A DNA stretch of 8,478 nucleotides from RGIG1934 sp964492545 (GTDB lineage Bacteria; Bacillota; Clostridia; Lachnospirales; Lachnospiraceae): NCBI GenBank assembly GCA_964492545.1, contig CAZBKO010000100.1, positions 1-8,478 on the forward strand. The letters run 5' to 3'. Shown here one piece after another: positions 6,282 to 8,478 of this stretch. Every line of letters begins with the position of its first letter. Position 1 is the stretch's first letter. Made by a program: the position numbers and the translations under genes. The notes beneath the pieces are model-generated. The model worked only from the letters and a program-made list of their open reading frames with translations. It was not told the DNA's origin and did no database searches.

Positions 6282-7952
6282 TTACTCTACAGATATAACG
6301 TAATAATAGATTGGCTGTCCACCAAAATTTATCTCTATATCAAGATCAGAATATTTTTCTTCAAGTGAAGCTACGATGCTCTCTGCATCTTCCTCTGAAA
6401 CATCACTGCCATAATACACACTGATAATTTCTGAATCTTCGTCAACAAGTTCTGCAACCATGTCGATAGTTGTCTGAGCAATATCTTCGCCAACTGCTAC
6501 TATACCCTGATCAGCTATTCCCATTATGTTGCCCTGTTTAATTTCCTTATCATCAATCACTGTATCACGCACTGCATATGTTACCTGTCCTGTCTTAACT
6601 CTAGACATCTCTTCTGTCATTCTTGAGGTATTCTCCTCAACTGAGCTATCCTGAACAAAATTAATAACGGCTGTAATACCCTGTGCAACTGTCTTAGAAG
6701 GGATTACTATAATATTCTTATCTTCAACAAGACTCTGTGCCTGCTGTGCTGCAAGAATAATATTCTTATTATTCGGAAGAATAAATATATTGTCTGCATT
6801 AACTTTCTCAATTGCATTAAGCATATCTTCAGTACTTGGATTCATTGTCTGACCACCTTCGATAATGTAGTCAACTCCAAGTCCCTTAAATATCTCATTA
6901 AGACCTTCACCTATGGAAACAGCGACAAATCCTGTGTCCTTCCTAGGCTCATTAGCAGCGGCCTTCTTCTCTTCTTCAGCCTGCTGTGCTGCAACCTTCT
7001 GTGCATCCTTAATAAGCTTCTCCTGGTGCTCTTCTCTCATGTTATCTATCTTCATTCTTGTAAGTGAACCATAAGTAAGTGCCTTAGTAATGGCAACACC
7101 TGGCTCATTAGTATGAACATGAACCTTAACAATCTCATCATCAGATACAACAACTATCGAATCACCAATCGACTCAAGAAATGCCTTGAATTCATGTTCT
7201 GTATTCATGTTGTATTCTTTCTCGAGCATAATAATAAACTCTGTACAATAGCCAAACTTAATATCTACATCATCTGCTGTAGTGCTATCATTAGCAGTGT
7301 TATTAACTGTAGGTGCATCAAAGCTTAAATCTATCTCTTTTCCAAGGAATGCATCATATGCACCCTTAACTACCTGCATAAGTCCCTGACCGCCTGAATC
7401 AACAACTCCAGCCTGCTTAAGTACAGGAAGCATCTCAGGTGTCTGACTTAATACATAATCACCATGCTTAATAATCTCATCAATAATTACTTCAAGGTCA
7501 TCTGTATTCTTTACAAGCTCCATTGCCTTGTCTGACATTCCTTTAGCTACAGTAAGTATTGTTCCTTCCTTAGGCTTCATAACAGCCTTATATGCTGTCT
7601 CAACAGCCCTCTGACACGCATTAGCAAGAACAACAGCATCTATAGTATCAAATGCACTTATCTCCTTAGTGAATCCTCTAAACAGCTGTGAAAGAATAAC
7701 ACCTGAGTTACCTCTTGCACCTCTGAGTGATCCTGAAGAAATAGCCTTGGCAAGATTAGCTAGTGTTGGCTCTGCCACTCCTCCAACTTCCTTAGCTGCT
7801 GCCATAATGGTAAGTGTCATATTCGTACCTGTATCACCATCAGGAACAGGGAAAACATTCAATTCATTAATCCATTCCTTCTTAGCTTCCAGATTCTTGG
7901 CACCGGCCAAAAACATCTTCTGAAGGGTCATGCCGTCAATATTCGTAATCAC
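6282..7952 (-). CDS. fakA: Fatty acid kinase subunit A (DhaL/DAK2-domain protein, YloV family)
   Basis: A 556-aa cytoplasmic kinase subunit. In characterised Firmicutes, FakA phosphorylates fatty acids bound to a FakB (DegV-family) partner, giving acyl phosphate for phospholipid synthesis. Domain 1 (about 1-205) is DhaL-like: NVFPVPDGDTGTNM at 32-45 with the metal-binding Asp38 and Asp40, SSGSLRGARGNSGV at 72-85, and VVDSGGQG at 183-190. The middle domain has YCTEF (Cys236) and KVHVHT (His278, His280), matching the zinc ligands described for S. aureus FakA. An Ala/Glu/Lys-rich stretch (about 316-334) leads to the C-terminal DegV-like domain (about 340-556). Length is normal for FakA. The start is a GTG, chosen because AAGGAGGA at 7961-7968 is 8 nt upstream and the N-terminus matches the family. 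asp23 lies 19 bp upstream and the LtaS-like gene 21 bp downstream. No FakB gene is in the window. Confidence 0.92.
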   Translation of the reverse strand: MITNIDGMTLQKMFLAGAKNLEAKKEWINELNVFPVPDGDTGTNMTLTIMAAAKEVGGVAEPTLANLAKAISSGSLRGARGNSGVILSQLFRGFTKEISAFDTIDAVVLANACQRAVETAYKAVMKPKEGTILTVAKGMSDKAMELVKNTDDLEVIIDEIIKHGDYVLSQTPEMLPVLKQAGVVDSGGQGLMQVVKGAYDAFLGKEIDLSFDAPTVNNTANDSTTADDVDIKFGYCTEFIIMLEKEYNMNTEHEFKAFLESIGDSIVVVSDDEIVKVHVHTNEPGVAITKALTYGSLTRMKIDNMREEHQEKLIKDAQKVAAQQAEEEKKAAANEPRKDTGFVAVSIGEGLNEIFKGLGVDYIIEGGQTMNPSTEDMLNAIEKVNADNIFILPNNKNIILAAQQAQSLVEDKNIIVIPSKTVAQGITAVINFVQDSSVEENTSRMTEEMSRVKTGQVTYAVRDTVIDDKEIKQGNIMGIADQGIVAVGEDIAQTTIDMVAELVDEDSEIISVYYGSDVSEEDAESIVASLEEKYSDLDIEINFGGQPIYYYVISVE

Positions 7953-7960
7953 AATAAAGT

Positions 7961-7968
7961 TCCTCCTT
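7961..7968 (-). promoter_or_regulatory. fakA ribosome binding site (supports GTG start)
   Basis: AAGGAGGA on the minus strand, an almost perfect anti-16S match, sits 8 nt from the GTG at 7952 in the asp23-fakA gap. It makes the GTG the likely start even though it is not an ATG. Confidence 0.85.
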
Positions 7969-7971
7969 ATA

Positions 7972-8331
7972 CTAATCTATAACACGGACACCTTCGACAT
8001 AAATGTTAATCTTCTTAACAACTAGTCCTGAAAATGTCTCTACAGCATACTTAACTGACTCAATAAGTGTATCAGCAACTGCTGAGATATTCACTCCGTA
8101 TGCCACTATGATATGAAAATCTATAATTACATGATTCTCTTCGTCTATTACAACATTAACACCCTTAGTAAGGCTTTCCCTCTTAAGAAGCTTTACAAGA
8201 CCATCTGTCATACTGACAGCTGCCATACCCACAACACCAAAACATTCAATTGCTGAAAGGCCTGCGCATCTGGCGATTACATTATTCTCAATATATATTT
8301 CACCAAGTCCTGATTCTAACTTTCCTTTCAT
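7972..8331 (-). CDS. Asp23/Gls24 family protein (YloU-like)
   Basis: A 119-aa member of the Asp23/Gls24 (DUF322) family. Seen: an opening Lys/Gly segment, GEIYIENNVIARCAGLSAIECFGVVG, the central hydrophobic VNVVIDEENHVIIDFHIIVAYGVNI and the closing VVKKINIYVEGVRV, which are the conserved blocks of the fold. Family members are small cytoplasmic proteins; S. aureus Asp23 is membrane-associated through a partner and linked to cell-envelope stress, while the role of YloU-type members is poorly defined. I start at the ATG at 8331, with GGAGG at 8337-8341 only 5 nt away. An in-frame GTG at 8352 would add seven residues but lacks a Shine-Dalgarno site. It is the first gene of the operon; fakA follows after 19 bp, the same order (yloU-yloV) as in Bacillus subtilis. 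The conserved pairing suggests a link with fatty acid kinase, but this is inference. Confidence 0.9.
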   Translation of the reverse strand: MKGKLESGLGEIYIENNVIARCAGLSAIECFGVVGMAAVSMTDGLVKLLKRESLTKGVNVVIDEENHVIIDFHIIVAYGVNISAVADTLIESVKYAVETFSGLVVKKINIYVEGVRVID

Positions 8332-8336
8332 ATAAA

Positions 8337-8341
8337 CCTCC
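8337..8341 (-). promoter_or_regulatory. asp23 ribosome binding site (decides the start)
   Basis: GGAGG on the minus strand, 5 nt from the ATG at 8331. It lies downstream of the alternative GTG at 8352, so it can only serve the ATG. Confidence 0.8.
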
Positions 8342-8384
8342 AATTCTCCCACTTAAATATGGGTAAAAGAACATTCGTAGAGAT

Positions 8385-8413
8385 AGTATATCATAATAAT
8401 TTAAAATTGAAAA
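8385..8413 (-). promoter_or_regulatory. Promoter of the asp23-fakA-LtaS-like operon, extended -10
   Basis: On the minus strand TTTTCA (8408-8413, 4/6 to TTGACA) is followed after 17 nt by TATACT (8385-8390, 5/6), with the extended -10 TGA at 8391-8393. The start would be near 8378, giving a leader of about 46 nt. It is the best promoter upstream of asp23 and probably serves the three-gene operon, since the downstream gaps are only 19 and 21 bp. Confidence 0.65.
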
Positions 8414-8438
8414 CAGAATTATTAAGTTAGAGTATAAT
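8410..8438 (+). promoter_or_regulatory. Candidate divergent promoter for a gene beyond the right edge
   Basis: A perfect TATAAT (8433-8438) lies on the plus strand. At 17 nt spacing the -35 would be AAAACA (8410-8415, 3/6); a better TTGAAA (8407-8412) is 20 nt away, too far. The window ends in a purine-rich stretch with GAAGGA at 8473-8478 that looks like a ribosome binding site. In Bacillus subtilis rpmB (ribosomal protein L28) is divergent from yloU, so rpmB is a reasonable guess, but no coding sequence is visible. Confidence 0.4.
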
Positions 8439-8478
8439 TATTATTGGCAAGATTAGTAAAAAAATAAGGGAAGAAGGA

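Noticed and set aside
7669..7923. Plus-strand open frame of 84 codons opposite the 5' end of fakA
   Set aside because: It is the complement of the conserved DhaL domain, has no ribosome binding site, and resembles nothing known.
8348..8363. CCCA/TGGG dyad in the asp23 leader, a possible regulatory hairpin
   Set aside because: Only four base pairs with an eight-base loop; not enough for an attenuator, riboswitch or operator call.
1..8478. Mobile element, prophage, CRISPR, toxin-antitoxin or defence system
   Set aside because: No transposase, integrase, direct-repeat array, terminal inverted repeats or defence-family motif seen on either strand; all genes are intact chromosomal types except murF, cut only by the window edge.

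Overview
The window looks like a chromosomal housekeeping stretch from a low-GC Firmicute, most likely an anaerobic clostridium of the Lachnospiraceae. Grounds for this are the A+T-rich third codon positions, the purine-rich Shine-Dalgarno sites, and the combination of asp23/yloU-fakA/yloV, recG and ddl-murF. I see no tRNA, rRNA, CRISPR array, insertion sequence, integrase or toxin-antitoxin pair. I did not find a new multi-gene system. The unusual features are regulatory architecture and one divergent surface enzyme.

Layout, right to left on the minus strand: (1) asp23/yloU (7972-8331), fakA/yloV (6282-7952) and an LtaS-type phosphoglycerol transferase-like membrane protein (4413-6260) form one tight operon with gaps of 19 and 21 bp. 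An extended -10 promoter drives it at about 8385-8413. It ends at an intrinsic terminator at 4345-4373, which lies inside the coding region of the convergent gene. (2) A membrane-anchored SGNH/GDSL hydrolase gene (3650-4429) is the only plus-strand gene; its 3' end overlaps the LtaS-like gene by 17 bp. (3) recG (1525-3579) is divergent from the SGNH gene across about 70 bp and has its own extended -10 promoter. (4) ddl (418-1461) and the 5' part of murF (1-418, cut by the window edge) follow recG. They have a near-consensus promoter at 1497-1524, and the two genes overlap by one base.

Functionally, Ddl makes D-Ala-D-Ala and MurF adds it to the UDP-MurNAc-tripeptide, so the left end supplies peptidoglycan precursor. 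RecG remodels stalled forks and recombination intermediates. FakA is the kinase subunit that phosphorylates exogenous fatty acids on FakB for phospholipid synthesis, and Asp23/YloU is its usual neighbour. The LtaS-like protein and the SGNH hydrolase are both predicted to act outside the membrane on surface polymers or lipids. The LtaS-like protein departs from canonical LtaS at the nucleophile (Ser for Thr) and in the substrate pocket, so its substrate is open. At the far right edge a plus-strand -10 element and a purine-rich ribosome-binding-site-like sequence suggest that another gene starts just outside the window.

Four start codons need care. recG is better started at the ATG at 3579 than at the upstream GTG. 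The SGNH gene starts at 3650, not 3623. fakA starts with GTG. asp23 starts at 8331, not 8352.
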